NCBI RefSeq assembly: GCF_019973735.1
Contig: NZ_AP024463.1
Span: forward strand, 1,240,001-1,304,000
Reading direction: 5' to 3'
Length of the DNA stretch: 64,000 nucleotides
DNA from: Arachnia rubra
GTDB lineage: Bacteria; Actinomycetota; Actinomycetes; Propionibacteriales; Propionibacteriaceae
Shown here: positions 45,855 through 55,681 of the stretch, piece by piece
Numbering within the stretch: position 1 is the first letter of the stretch
Layout of the letters: the number at the start of each line of letters is the position of its first letter
The notes under the pieces: generated by a model
What the model was told of the DNA's origin: nothing
What the model saw: the letters and a program-made list of their open reading frames with translations, nothing else
The model's database searches: none
Translations under genes and position numbers: made by a program

Positions 45855-46784
45855 TCAGGCGGCTGCCTGGTACTCGCGCATCTTGGCGAGGGCGAGGCGC
45901 TCGATCTGCCGCACCCGCTCAGCGGTGATCCCCCAGTGCTGGCCGATGTCGGCCAGTTTGGCTTGCCGGCCATCGAGGAGACCGTAGCGGCGTCGCACCA
46001 CGTCGGCGGAACGGTCATCGAGTGCTGAGAGCATGCCGTCGAGGCGGGCACGTTCCTCCGCGTCGAGCACCACCTCATCGGGGCCCGGGGCGGTCTCGCG
46101 GGCGATCAGGTCGCCGAGCGCGGTGTCGCCGTCAGCCTCGACGGGGGCGTCGAGGGAGACGTGGTCGCGGGCGTAGCGGATCAGGTCGACGACCTTGTCC
46201 TCGGCCAGATTCAGCTCGTCGGCGATCTCACCCACCTCCGGTTCGCGGCCGAGGGTGCGCTCCAGGTTGCGGCGTACCGCGGAGACCTGGTTGACCTGTT
46301 CGGCCACGTGCACGGGGAGGCGCACGATACGGCCCTGCTGGGCGATGCCGCGGGAAATGGCCTGCCGCACCCACCAGGTGGCATAGGTGGAAAACTTGAA
46401 TCCCTTGGTGTAGTCGAACTTCTCCACCGCCCGGATCAGGCCGGTGTTGCCCTCCTGCACCAGGTCGAGCAGCGGCATCTGAGCGCGGCCGTATTTCCGG
46501 GCCACGGAGACCACCAGGCGCAGGTTCGCCTTGATGAAACGCTGCATGGCCTGCTCACCGAGCTCGACGAGCTGCTCCAGTTCTTCACGGGTGGCGTCTG
46601 TCGAGGTGGTCTCATTGCCGTCGAGGATTTCCTGGGCGAACAGTCCGGCCTCGATGGCACGGGCCAGCTGCACCTCCTCCTCGGCGCTCAGCAGAGGGGT
46701 CTTGGCTATCGCGTCCAGGTAGAGCCCAACGGCATCCTTGCCATCGATACCGTCGGTGCTGCGGGTTCGCGCAGTCATGATCAT
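45855..46784 (-). CDS. sigB: Group 2 (SigB-type) RNA polymerase sigma factor
   Basis: A 309-residue sigma-70 factor with regions 1.2 (DAVGLYLDAIAKTPLLSAEEE), 2 ([42 protein letters not shown]), 3 and 4 (ITAERVRQIERLALAKMREY). It lacks the long N-terminus of the neighbouring SigA, so it is the non-essential group 2 type. ATG 46784 follows AAAGGCGGA; ATG 46778 is a close alternative. It is divergent from sigA, an arrangement related to the sigA/sigB pairing in other actinobacteria. Confidence 0.92.
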   Translation of the reverse strand: MIMTARTRSTDGIDGKDAVGLYLDAIAKTPLLSAEEEVQLARAIEAGLFAQEILDGNETTSTDATREELEQLVELGEQAMQRFIKANLRLVVSVARKYGRAQMPLLDLVQEGNTGLIRAVEKFDYTKGFKFSTYATWWVRQAISRGIAQQGRIVRLPVHVAEQVNQVSAVRRNLERTLGREPEVGEIADELNLAEDKVVDLIRYARDHVSLDAPVEADGDTALGDLIARETAPGPDEVVLDAEERARLDGMLSALDDRSADVVRRRYGLLDGRQAKLADIGQHWGITAERVRQIERLALAKMREYQAAA

Positions 46785-46948
46785 TGGGTCCGCCTTTCTG
46801 ACGTCTATGCCCATCTAAACGCGTCCAGGAGGGCAAAGGTTCCCGCAATCGTGACCCAATCGTTATCTCAGGGGTATCTCAGACCGTGGTATGACGTCCG
46901 GTGCGGTGAGGCCCGGGCCCGGGATGGGGACTTCCCGTAGGCGTGCGT

Positions 46949-46977
46949 TTGAGTGTGGGGGAAGGCCGTGGAATGAT
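46949..46977 (+). promoter_or_regulatory. Putative sigA promoter
   Basis: TTGAGT (46949-46954) and AATGAT (46972-46977) are 17 bases apart and lie about 60 bases before GTG 47039. Confidence 0.45.
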
Positions 46978-47038
46978 TGCTCAGACGCCCCTTGACCGCA
47001 ACGGGGTGCTCTGTGCCCAGACGCGAGGAGAAACCGCT

Positions 47039-48571
47039 GTGACCTCTGGTTCGAGCTCCGAACAGGCTCCGAAGACCACCCGTAGTCGCACGAGGAAAAC
47101 CGCCACCATCGTTGCGGATGCCCCGGAGAAGGCCAAACCCGCCACCAAGCGCACCCGTGCCACGAAGACAACGAAATCTGAATCGAAGGCGGGGGCCACG
47201 AAGGCTGAACCAAAGAAGAAAGCCGTGAAGGCCGAACCGAAGGCCAAGGCCGCGAAGATCGACACCAAGGAAAAGACAGTTTCCGGCACCCGGAGCGCCC
47301 GCGCCAAAGCCACTGGGGTCAAGGCGACGGCCAAGACCAGTCGTGCGACGACGGCTACGGCCAAGGCCGCTACCAAAACCACCCGATCACGGTCCAAGCC
47401 CGAGCCGACGGCCGAGGCGGATGGCCCGACCATTGCCCAGGTCACCTCCGGCGAGATCGAGGTCGAGGTGCAGCGTGACGGCAACGATGTCGTGCTGAAG
47501 GTGGGAGGCAAGAAACGCTCCCTTGACGAGGTGGACGACTCCCAGTTCATCGAGGAGAAAGAAGCCACCCTCGAGAAGGAGCTCGTCGAGGAAGAGGGCT
47601 TCTCGCTCTCGGACAAGGACGATGCCGACGAGCCGGAGCAACAGGTCGTCTCGGCCGGCGCCACCGCCGATCCCGTCAAGGACTACCTGAAGCAGATCGG
47701 CAAGGTGGCGCTGCTCAACGCCGTCGAGGAGGTCGAGCTGGCCAAGCGCATCGAGGCCGGCCTTTTCGCTGAGGAGCGGATCTCGGACGCCGATAACCCG
47801 ATCCTTCCCGACGATCTTGAGGATTTCGAGTGGATCGCCAATGACGGCCGCAACGCCAAGAACCACCTCTTGGAGGCCAACCTGCGTCTCGTCGTCTCTC
47901 TCGCGAAGCGCTACACGGGACGCGGGATGTTGTTCCTCGACCTGATTCAGGAGGGGAACCTGGGCTTGATCCGGGCGGTTGAGAAGTTCGACTACACCAA
48001 GGGGTACAAGTTCTCCACCTACGCCACCTGGTGGATCAAGCAGGCCATCACCCGGGCCATGGCCGATCAGGCCCGCACGATCCGGATTCCCGTGCACATG
48101 GTCGAGGTCATCAACAAACTGGCCCGTGTGCAGCGGCAGATGCTGCAGGACCTCGGCAGGGAGCCAACCCCGGAGGAACTGGCCCGCGAACTGGACATGA
48201 CTCCTGAGAAGGTGGTCGAGGTACAGAAATACGGCCGCGAGCCGATCTCACTGCATACCCCGCTGGGTGAGGACGGCGACTCCGAGTTCGGCGACCTCAT
48301 CGAAGACTCCGAGGCGGTCGTCCCTGCGGACGCCGTCAACTTCACCCTGCTGCAGGAGCAGCTCAACGACGTCCTCGATACCCTCTCGGAGCGGGAGGCC
48401 GGGGTGGTGTCGATGCGTTTCGGACTCACCGACGGGCAGCCGAAGACCCTGGACGAGATCGGCAAGGTCTACGGGGTCACCCGGGAACGCATCCGGCAGA
48501 TCGAGTCGAAGACCATGAGCAAGCTGCGGCACCCGTCGCGTTCTCAGGTGCTCCGCGACTACCTAGACTGA
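47039..48571 (+). CDS. sigA: Principal RNA polymerase sigma factor (SigA/HrdB/RpoD)
   Basis: A 510-residue housekeeping sigma. Residues 1 to about 130 are Lys/Ala/Thr-rich, as in actinobacterial principal sigmas. Then come region 1.2 ([21 protein letters not shown]), region 2 ([39 protein letters not shown]), region 3 and region 4.2 ending in [15 protein letters not shown], the classic C-terminus. GTG 47039 has GAGGAGAAA in front; an upstream ATG is less likely. Confidence 0.95.
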   Translation: MTSGSSSEQAPKTTRSRTRKTATIVADAPEKAKPATKRTRATKTTKSESKAGATKAEPKKKAVKAEPKAKAAKIDTKEKTVSGTRSARAKATGVKATAKTSRATTATAKAATKTTRSRSKPEPTAEADGPTIAQVTSGEIEVEVQRDGNDVVLKVGGKKRSLDEVDDSQFIEEKEATLEKELVEEEGFSLSDKDDADEPEQQVVSAGATADPVKDYLKQIGKVALLNAVEEVELAKRIEAGLFAEERISDADNPILPDDLEDFEWIANDGRNAKNHLLEANLRLVVSLAKRYTGRGMLFLDLIQEGNLGLIRAVEKFDYTKGYKFSTYATWWIKQAITRAMADQARTIRIPVHMVEVINKLARVQRQMLQDLGREPTPEELARELDMTPEKVVEVQKYGREPISLHTPLGEDGDSEFGDLIEDSEAVVPADAVNFTLLQEQLNDVLDTLSEREAGVVSMRFGLTDGQPKTLDEIGKVYGVTRERIRQIESKTMSKLRHPSRSQVLRDYLD

Positions 48572-48613
48572 CTTTAGGGTCCCGGGAAATGGGGGCAACG
48601 CTGAGGAGAGAAC

Positions 48614-49510
48614 TTGCGAGACGATCCCCTGGCCTTTGAAGACGACACCCCCACTGTGGAGTTGCCGGCTATCACGGTGCCGATGGCCCCTGTCCAGCCG
48701 GCTACGGCCCCGCAACAGACCTGGCGGGTCACGCCAACCGAGGTCGACGCCATGGCGTCTGTATCCTCGCCGGCCCAGCCGTCGGCAGCTGTCGCGGCCG
48801 AGTCGGAGAGAGAACGCCGGCGCCGCGAGCTGAACCAGTATCGGAGACAGGTGTGGGACCGGCGTTTCGTCGCCTGGGTGCGGTGGCTGTACTCGCGTGT
48901 CAGGACGGCCGTCTACATCACCGTGGTCCTGATGCTGCCTGGGCTGCTGTTCCGTCCCATCAGGGGATACCTGGACTGGGTGATGATCGCGAACCTCGGC
49001 CTGGTCGGGGTCGTGGCTGTCTCTCTGGTCGCCGGGGAGGTGACCAGCCGTCAGCCGCAGTGGTCCTGCATGTTCGGGGCCCTGTTCCGGCTGCTGATGG
49101 TGGGTGGTTTCGCCATAGCGTGCAGCTACGTCAGCGATGCCGACCCTTGGAAGGCGGTCGTCGGGCCGCTGCTGCGGTTTGCGGGGTCGTGGGGTTTGCA
49201 GATACTTACGCTGGTGGATCACGCGGTCGTGATGGTCCTAGGGGCGCTGCTCGCCCGGGGCAGCCTCAGATCGCTGGCCGAGGGTGGGAAGATCCACCTG
49301 GAGGGCATGTCACGATTCGGAACCCGGCCAGGCTGGACCCTGAAGGCCCAGTTCATAGGCGCCGACCCGCGTGAACAGCCAGGCTGGGCAACAGCCCCCA
49401 GCATCTTCGCCTACCGCAGGGCGTTGTTCCGCTTCTATCTCGGCCAGGTCAGGGTCCTGATCACCTGCGTCTATGTCACATTCCTGATGTTCGTCATTGC
49501 CTCGGCCTGA
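48614..49510 (+). CDS. Multi-pass membrane protein, unknown function
   Basis: A 298-residue protein. The N-terminal 75 residues are Pro/Ala/Glu-rich, then a basic stretch (RERRRRELNQYRRQ) and about five hydrophobic helices between 95 and 295. The start is TTG 48614 with GAGGAGAG in front. It follows sigA by 42 bases. I do not recognise the family and see no catalytic motif. Confidence 0.6.
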   Translation: MRDDPLAFEDDTPTVELPAITVPMAPVQPATAPQQTWRVTPTEVDAMASVSSPAQPSAAVAAESERERRRRELNQYRRQVWDRRFVAWVRWLYSRVRTAVYITVVLMLPGLLFRPIRGYLDWVMIANLGLVGVVAVSLVAGEVTSRQPQWSCMFGALFRLLMVGGFAIACSYVSDADPWKAVVGPLLRFAGSWGLQILTLVDHAVVMVLGALLARGSLRSLAEGGKIHLEGMSRFGTRPGWTLKAQFIGADPREQPGWATAPSIFAYRRALFRFYLGQVRVLITCVYVTFLMFVIASA

Positions 49511-49523
49511 GGGGCCCGCCCCG

Positions 49524-49566
49524 GCGGTCAGGACTCCAGGAGCCATCGTGTTTACTGCCTGACCGC
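49524..49566. terminator. Stem-loop between the convergent membrane protein and aminotransferase genes
   Basis: Nine-base arms (GCGGTCAGG and CCTGACCGC) are separated by 25 bases. The right arm overlaps the end of the aminotransferase gene. It may stop transcription from both sides; there is no U-tract. Confidence 0.35.
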
Positions 49567-50748
49567 TGCTATCGCCTTGACCACGGTCTCCAGGTTTGCC
49601 TCGTTGAGGGCTGCCACACACATCCGGCCCTTCTCGGTGCCGTAGATGCCGTGTTCCCGGCGCAACGCCAGCATCTGATCCCTCGACAGGCCCGAGTAGC
49701 TGAACATGCCTGCCTGCTGGGCGATGAAGTCCATGTCCTCGATGCCCGTAGCGCGCAGCCCCTCGACCAGGCGGGCCCGCATCTGTTTGATGCGGTTGCG
49801 CATCTGGTCGAGTTCCCGCTCCCATGAGGCCCGCTGGGCCGGATCCCCGAGGACGCCGGCGACGATGGCCGCTCCGTGTGTTGACGGGTTTGAATAGTTG
49901 GTGCGAATGCAGATCTTCACCTGCGACAGGACCCGCCTGGCCTCCTGCTCATCCTGGCAGACGATGTGCAGCGCACCGATGCGTTCGCCATAGAGTCCGA
50001 AAGACTTCGAGAACGAGGTGGAGACGAACAGGGGCAGTCCCGCCGCCACGAAACGCGAGATCACGGCGCCGTCCTCGGCAACCCCGGTCCCGAAACCCTG
50101 GTAGGCCATGTCGAGGAAAGGAATCAGCGCGCGGTCCGCGATCACCTGGATCACCCGGTCCCACTGATCCGGCGTCAGGTCATATCCCGTCGGATTGTGG
50201 CAGCAGGCGTGCAGCACCACGACGCTGCCAGGCCCGGCTGCCTCAAGGTCGGCGACCATGCCGTCGATGTCGAGGCTCCTGGACGCGGCGTCGTAGTACC
50301 GATAGGTGCCGACATTGAAACCGGTGCGCGCGAAGATCGCGCGATGGTTCTCCCACGAGGGGTCGGAGACCAGGACCGTGGCTCCAGGGGCCAGGGTGGC
50401 AATGAAATCGGCCCCGACCTTCAGCGCGCCGGTGCCGCCGAGGCTCTGCACCGTGGCGATGCGCTTCTCCGCGACAGCGGGCGAGCCGGGTCCGAACACC
50501 AGCTCCCTGGCCAGTCGCACGTATTCCGGGAACCCGTCGATGCCGAGGTAGACGTGCGGCTTCGCAGCGGCGGCCAGCCGGTCCTCCTCAGCGCGGACGC
50601 ACTCCATCAGCGGTATCCGTCCCTGATCGTCGAGGTATACGCCAATGCCGAGGTTCACCTTGGAAGTGCGTTCATCTGCCTTGAAGGCCTCTGTCAGACC
50701 CAGGATCGGATCGGCAGGAGCCAGTTCGACGTGCTCGAAAACAGACAT
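49552..50748 (-). CDS. Aromatic/aspartate aminotransferase (class I-alpha)
   Basis: A 398-residue PLP enzyme. The PLP lysine is K248 in STSFSKSFGLYGERIGAL, with N185 (CCHNPTG), D213 and Y216 (FLDMAYQG) also present. The start FEHVELAPADPILGLTEAF is typical of the AspC/TyrB group. It moves amino groups between aromatic or acidic amino acids and 2-oxoglutarate. ATG 50748 has AGGAAGG in front. The exact substrate is not certain. Confidence 0.88.
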   Translation of the reverse strand: MSVFEHVELAPADPILGLTEAFKADERTSKVNLGIGVYLDDQGRIPLMECVRAEEDRLAAAAKPHVYLGIDGFPEYVRLARELVFGPGSPAVAEKRIATVQSLGGTGALKVGADFIATLAPGATVLVSDPSWENHRAIFARTGFNVGTYRYYDAASRSLDIDGMVADLEAAGPGSVVVLHACCHNPTGYDLTPDQWDRVIQVIADRALIPFLDMAYQGFGTGVAEDGAVISRFVAAGLPLFVSTSFSKSFGLYGERIGALHIVCQDEQEARRVLSQVKICIRTNYSNPSTHGAAIVAGVLGDPAQRASWERELDQMRNRIKQMRARLVEGLRATGIEDMDFIAQQAGMFSYSGLSRDQMLALRREHGIYGTEKGRMCVAALNEANLETVVKAIAAVRQ

Positions 50749-50778
50749 GTTCAAGGCCTTCCTAACGTTGAGCGTCCC

Positions 50779-52530
50779 TTAGCCTAGCGTTTCGGGGACC
50801 GCAGTTCGCAGCAGCCCGCTGGCTCGCCTAGCCTTGGTCTCGACGGCTTTGCGCAGTGCTTCCGGGGAGCCATAGAGCCAGACCTCCGACTCGGCCCTGG
50901 TCACCGCCGTGTACAGCAGTTCTCGTGTCAGCAGCGGGGACCCGGCTGGGGGCAGGATGACGCTGACCTGCTCGAACTGGCTGCCCTGCGATTTGTGGAT
51001 GGTCATGGCGTGCAGCTCCTGCGTGGCGTCGAGGAGCAGCGGATTCAGTAGTTCCGCATGCCCGCCACGATCCACAGCCGCCAGCAGCTGCCCGCCGGTC
51101 TTGACGATCACCGCCACGTCACCGTTGCTGACCACATCCGAGTTGCGGGTGACGATCAGAGGCTGTCCCGGATAGGCACCCACCTCGAGGGCATACCCGG
51201 GGAACCGTCCTGCCAAGTGGTTCCGCACCGCCTGCTGCCAGTGACCGGTGCCGAAAGGGCCTTCGCGGTGCGCGCACAGCAGCCGGTGCTTCTCAAGGGC
51301 CCTGACAGCCCCCGCCCCGTCACCCGCCAGGGCTGCATCCAAACCCTGGCGGGCCGCCGTCTCAAGGCTGGTGGCGAGTGCGGGCAGGTCACGCAGGGAC
51401 TCCACGCCCGTGAACGGAATCAGCGTGCATGTCTCCGACTGCTCCAGGAGCGCCAGGCAGGCATCGGCGTCGCCGTCGCGGATGGAATCTGCCAGCTGCG
51501 CCACATCACCGAGGTTGCGGTGGCTGCCCCCGAGCTGTACGACAGCTGGCCCGCCGGGGGAGGTGACCAGATCGGGCGCGGCCGAGATATCGGCCAGCAC
51601 CGCCCCGGCCTCCACCGATGCCAGCTGGTTGGGGTCGCCGATCAGGATCAACCGGGTGGTGTCAGCGACTGCCTCCAGCAGCCACGACATCAGCGTGATC
51701 GACACCATGGAGGTCTCGTCCACGATCACCACATCGAGGGGCAGCGGGTTGAGCGCGTCGTGGGTGCGTTCAGCCCGGCCTGGGACCACGCCGATGACCC
51801 GGTGCAGCGTCCCCGCGGTCAATGCCGTCCTCTCCGGGTGTTGGAGTCTGTCCCGCACCGCGGTCTCCAGGCGGGCGGCCGCTTTGCCGGTGGGGGCGGT
51901 CAGGGCGACGGTGACAGGACCCTGGGCCGTCAAAGTGTCGATGATCCGGGAGACCACCGTCGTCTTTCCCGACCCGGGCCCGCCGGTGATGACGCTGGTG
52001 CGGGCCCGGGTGGCAGCCGCCACCGCAGCGTCCTGGGTAGGGTCCGGTGTCATGCCGGGAGGTGAGGTCAGCTGACCGGGGGAGGGCAGGTCAGGCAGCG
52101 CGCTGCGGTGTTTGAGCTGGGCCATCAGGCTCTGCTCCTCCGCGAAGAACCTGTCAAGGTAGAGCAGGTCGTTGACCAGGCGAAACGGGCGTGGCCCGGC
52201 ATCCGGCCCTGCGACCGCAGGTGAGGCCGACACTGTTGCCGCCCAGGCGTCGGGCTCAGGCCAGGGGAGTTCGATGGGTTCCGCCGCCGAGCCGTCGTCA
52301 GCCTCACTGGGGACGATCAGCTCCGGTGCTGCCGCCAGGTCCAGGCACACCGACCCTAGGCGCAGCTCCCGTACCGTCAGGGCGAGAGCCAGCAGCACCT
52401 GTTCATCGTGTTCCCCGCAATAGGCAGCCATCCTGCGGGCCAGGTGGAAATCTGCCACGTGGATCATCCCGGCCTCGGCGAAGGTTCTCAACAGTCCCGT
52501 CGCGGCGACTGGGACCTCAGGTCTCGTCAT
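50779..52530 (-). CDS. recD: Exodeoxyribonuclease V alpha subunit RecD
   Basis: A 583-residue 5'-3' helicase subunit of RecBCD. Walker A GGPGSGKT is at 183-190, then APTGKAAARL, VIVDETSMV, IGDPNQLASVEAG and the motif V block MTIHKSQGSQFEQVSVILP near the end. ATG 52530 overlaps the recB stop by 14 bases. It is the last gene of recC-recB-recD. Confidence 0.95.
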   Translation of the reverse strand: MTRPEVPVAATGLLRTFAEAGMIHVADFHLARRMAAYCGEHDEQVLLALALTVRELRLGSVCLDLAAAPELIVPSEADDGSAAEPIELPWPEPDAWAATVSASPAVAGPDAGPRPFRLVNDLLYLDRFFAEEQSLMAQLKHRSALPDLPSPGQLTSPPGMTPDPTQDAAVAAATRARTSVITGGPGSGKTTVVSRIIDTLTAQGPVTVALTAPTGKAAARLETAVRDRLQHPERTALTAGTLHRVIGVVPGRAERTHDALNPLPLDVVIVDETSMVSITLMSWLLEAVADTTRLILIGDPNQLASVEAGAVLADISAAPDLVTSPGGPAVVQLGGSHRNLGDVAQLADSIRDGDADACLALLEQSETCTLIPFTGVESLRDLPALATSLETAARQGLDAALAGDGAGAVRALEKHRLLCAHREGPFGTGHWQQAVRNHLAGRFPGYALEVGAYPGQPLIVTRNSDVVSNGDVAVIVKTGGQLLAAVDRGGHAELLNPLLLDATQELHAMTIHKSQGSQFEQVSVILPPAGSPLLTRELLYTAVTRAESEVWLYGSPEALRKAVETKARRASGLLRTAVPETLG

Positions 52531-55500
52531 GACATCCTCCCAGCAGCTCAGAGACCTCCACCACGAGCGTGGCCGGGGGGAACCACTCGAAGACGCCGCA
52601 GCGCCCGCCCCCCACGACCGGTGTGCGAGGCCCAGCCATGCCCCGCACGAACAGGTAACCCACCCCACCCAGATGCTGCTCGGGGCAGTAGCCGGGCAGC
52701 CGCCAGGCCAAGAAACGGTGCAGGGCCGCGCAGTACAGCAGCGCCTGGAGCGGGTAGTGGGCCTGCATCATCGCCTCCGCCATGGCGGGAGGCGAGTAGT
52801 GTTCGGCGGCCAGGTCCTGGCCGGGAGGGGTGGGAAGCCGGTTGGTCTTGTAGTCCACCACCGTGAACCTTCCCGTCGGCAGTTTCAGCACCGCGTCGAT
52901 GGAACCGGTCAGGAAGCCCTTCAACGTCGCCTGGGCGGCTTCGGTACGGACAAGCCGCTCCGGATAGGCGGCCAGCGGGTCGGAGGCGGGCAGGTGCTGG
53001 GACAGCGCATGCGCCAAATCCGCGACGAGCGATGCCCTGCCACGATCTCCCAGTGGCAGGTCGAAGTCCAGTTCCGCCAGCCGGTCCCTGACCGGCAGGT
53101 CCGCCAGGGCCTCCTCGCAGAGTCCGCCCAGGGGAGTGGTCACCACCAGTTTCAGCGCCTCAGCAAGCTGCTGCGCCTGCTCTGTGTCCAGCCCGAACAG
53201 CGGAGCCCTCGACTCGGTCACCTGGGACAGATGCTCTAGATGGTTCCAATCCGCCTGCTCCAAGACCTCATGCACGAGTGTCCCGAAGCGGGCGCCTGCG
53301 GGCAGATCGTTCATGGGTGAGGCGGTGACAGGTCCCGTGTCCGCTTCCAGTGCCAGATCCAGCTCCTCAGGCTCATCCAGGGCCTGCTCGTGGAGGCCCG
53401 CGGTGAGTCCGGAATACGAGGTGCGCCGCCACTGCTGGTCGATGTCACGGGTGAAACGGGCGGTGTGAAGGCTTCCGGGCGGGGCCTCGGGCTCCGGGAC
53501 TGGAAGATCGCTGCCCCAGGGGGTGGCGGTGACCGGTGACAGGTGCACCAGCTCCGGGTCGAAACCGAAAGCAGATGGCAGCCGGGCGTAGTCGGGGTTG
53601 AGCTGTGGGACCGAGCGGTCACGGCACAGCAGCGCCGTCAGAGGACCTCCTAAGGCACGCCGGTCCATCACATGCCACGCGATAGCCAAGTGCCTGGCAC
53701 GGGTGAGCCCCACGTAGAGCAGCCGCAGCTCCTCGGCACGCGCCTGCTGCCTGGCGACCAGGGCCAGCTCGTCCCGGTACCCGGGACGAGCACCCACGTG
53801 CAGCACCCGGCGGTGCGCGGCGTCCACATACGGAAAAGCACCACGCAGGTTCACCTCTGTGACACTGACCTGCGGCAGGAGCACTATTGGGAACTCCAGC
53901 CCCTTGGCCGAGTGCATGGTGCATACCCGGACCGCTGCCTGGTCCGACGCCAGCCGGGTGGTCAGCTCACCCGCCGGCCTCGCTGCCTGCGTGCTCAACC
54001 AGGCCTGGAGGCTGTCGAGGCTGGTGGCCCCCGAGGACGCCAACAGTTCGCCGACCTGGGTGAGGTCGGCCAGGCGGCGTTCCCCATCGCTGAGATGCGC
54101 CAGGTGAGGGGCAGCGCCGACCAGTAGCTCGCTGGTCAGTGACACCACGCCGCCTGCCGCGAAACACCTGGCCAGCTCGTGTACGCGCTGCGATGCCTCG
54201 GTCTCAGTGCGTTCAGTCAACAGGTCGGTGGCAGGCAGCCCGAGCAGATTCCCCAGAGCCGCTTGAAGGATACGGGCACGGGTCGGCTGTGCGACCGCGG
54301 CGAGCACTGCCAGCCAGTCGGCGACCGCAGGCGAGTCGAGGGCAGAGCCAGGACCATGCCAGGTGGCGGGCAGCCCAGCGGCGTGCAGATCAGCTGTCAG
54401 CGCCAGGCCGCGGTCACGGGTGCGGGTGAGGACCGCGATGTCCTGCGGGCCGATCCTGCGTTCCCCGTCCTTGCCGCGGATGCGTGCTCCGGCCAGCAGC
54501 GACCGCACGTGAGCCACCACGTCCCCGGCGACGGCACGATCCGGGTTGTCAGTGGCTCCGGGGCCGTGGCCGCGTAGCCAGATGCGGGCCGTGGGGGCGT
54601 CGGTGAGGACAAGCACCCCATCCTCCGGGCTCCGGATGGAACGCACAGGGGTGACCTGGATGCCGCCGCTGCCCAGGGAAACGTTGCCAAACAGCTCCGC
54701 CACCCCGGCCACCACCCCGGGCTCGCTGCGGTGGTTGGTCTCCAGGGTCGCGCGGTGCCGCACCACTTTCGCTGCCTCCAGGTAGGAGCCGAGATCGGCG
54801 TTGCGGAAGCCGTAGATCGACTGCTTGGGGTCGCCGATCAGGGTGATCATCGCATCCGCATCCACGAAGGTGCGTCTCAGGATGTCCCACTGGTCCGGGT
54901 CGGTGTCCTGGAACTCGTCCACCAGCACGACGGGGAAGCGGCGGCGCAGCTCCGTACGCACCTGCTCGGCGGCCGCGGAGCTGCCCACCAGCTCTCTCAG
55001 CCTGCCGGGCAGATCGTCGAAGCTGACCAGCCCTAGCTCACGCCGTCGTCGCGTGAAGCGTTCCCGCACCCGTGCCTGAAAATCCAGCAGCTCCTGGTCC
55101 GGCGAGGCCAAAGGAAGGCGCGATGGGGCCGCTGTGGCGGCGACCAGGAGCGCGCGCCGTGCATCCAGCGGGGGAGCAGGCTGGTTGAGGTAACTGGCCA
55201 GGTACTCGTCGGTGGCGCATTCCCGCACCAGCGTGGAGACATCGGCCACCACCTGGTCGGCGCTGTCCCAGTCACCCAGCATGCCCAGGCTCTCCAGCTG
55301 CCCCTGGCAGAACGAGTGGATGGTGGTGATGGCTGCGGTGCCGAAATCATCCAGGGCTGCGTGTAGCCGCTGCAGGTAGCGCCTGGCGTGGCGGTCTGTG
55401 CCCAGGAGTTGCGAGACCGGGTCCGCCGGGGTGGCTTCCCCCGCCAGCATCGACGATAGGTCGGCGGCGACCGAGACGATCCGGGAGTGGACGCGTCCCC

Positions 55501-55681
55501 GCAACTCCTGGGCGGCGGCATTGCTGAAGGTGATCAGCAGCAGCTGGCCTATGGGCACTCCCGCCTCGGCAATGTGACGGACCGCAAGCCCGGCGATGGT
55601 CCAGGTCTTACCCGTCCCGGCGCTGGCCTCCAGTAGCATCGGCCCATCGGGCAGGGGACCGGTGATATCGAAGGGGATCAT
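52517..55681 (-). CDS. recB: Exodeoxyribonuclease V beta subunit RecB
   Basis: A 1054-residue helicase-nuclease. Walker A ASAGTGKT is at 19-26, the UvrD-type motif II is VLVDEFQDTDPDQW, and motifs V and VI are in CTMHSAKGLEFPIVLLP and LLYVGLTRARHL. The C-terminal nuclease domain has GSIDAVLKL and VVDYKTNR with the catalytic D and K. ATG 55681 overlaps the recC stop by 4 bases. Confidence 0.96.
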   Translation of the reverse strand: MIPFDITGPLPDGPMLLEASAGTGKTWTIAGLAVRHIAEAGVPIGQLLLITFSNAAAQELRGRVHSRIVSVAADLSSMLAGEATPADPVSQLLGTDRHARRYLQRLHAALDDFGTAAITTIHSFCQGQLESLGMLGDWDSADQVVADVSTLVRECATDEYLASYLNQPAPPLDARRALLVAATAAPSRLPLASPDQELLDFQARVRERFTRRRRELGLVSFDDLPGRLRELVGSSAAAEQVRTELRRRFPVVLVDEFQDTDPDQWDILRRTFVDADAMITLIGDPKQSIYGFRNADLGSYLEAAKVVRHRATLETNHRSEPGVVAGVAELFGNVSLGSGGIQVTPVRSIRSPEDGVLVLTDAPTARIWLRGHGPGATDNPDRAVAGDVVAHVRSLLAGARIRGKDGERRIGPQDIAVLTRTRDRGLALTADLHAAGLPATWHGPGSALDSPAVADWLAVLAAVAQPTRARILQAALGNLLGLPATDLLTERTETEASQRVHELARCFAAGGVVSLTSELLVGAAPHLAHLSDGERRLADLTQVGELLASSGATSLDSLQAWLSTQAARPAGELTTRLASDQAAVRVCTMHSAKGLEFPIVLLPQVSVTEVNLRGAFPYVDAAHRRVLHVGARPGYRDELALVARQQARAEELRLLYVGLTRARHLAIAWHVMDRRALGGPLTALLCRDRSVPQLNPDYARLPSAFGFDPELVHLSPVTATPWGSDLPVPEPEAPPGSLHTARFTRDIDQQWRRTSYSGLTAGLHEQALDEPEELDLALEADTGPVTASPMNDLPAGARFGTLVHEVLEQADWNHLEHLSQVTESRAPLFGLDTEQAQQLAEALKLVVTTPLGGLCEEALADLPVRDRLAELDFDLPLGDRGRASLVADLAHALSQHLPASDPLAAYPERLVRTEAAQATLKGFLTGSIDAVLKLPTGRFTVVDYKTNRLPTPPGQDLAAEHYSPPAMAEAMMQAHYPLQALLYCAALHRFLAWRLPGYCPEQHLGGVGYLFVRGMAGPRTPVVGGGRCGVFEWFPPATLVVEVSELLGGCHDET

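Noticed and set aside
49966..50787. 273-codon plus-strand frame opposite the aminotransferase gene
   Set aside because: The minus-strand gene has a full PLP enzyme sequence; the plus frame is a shadow.
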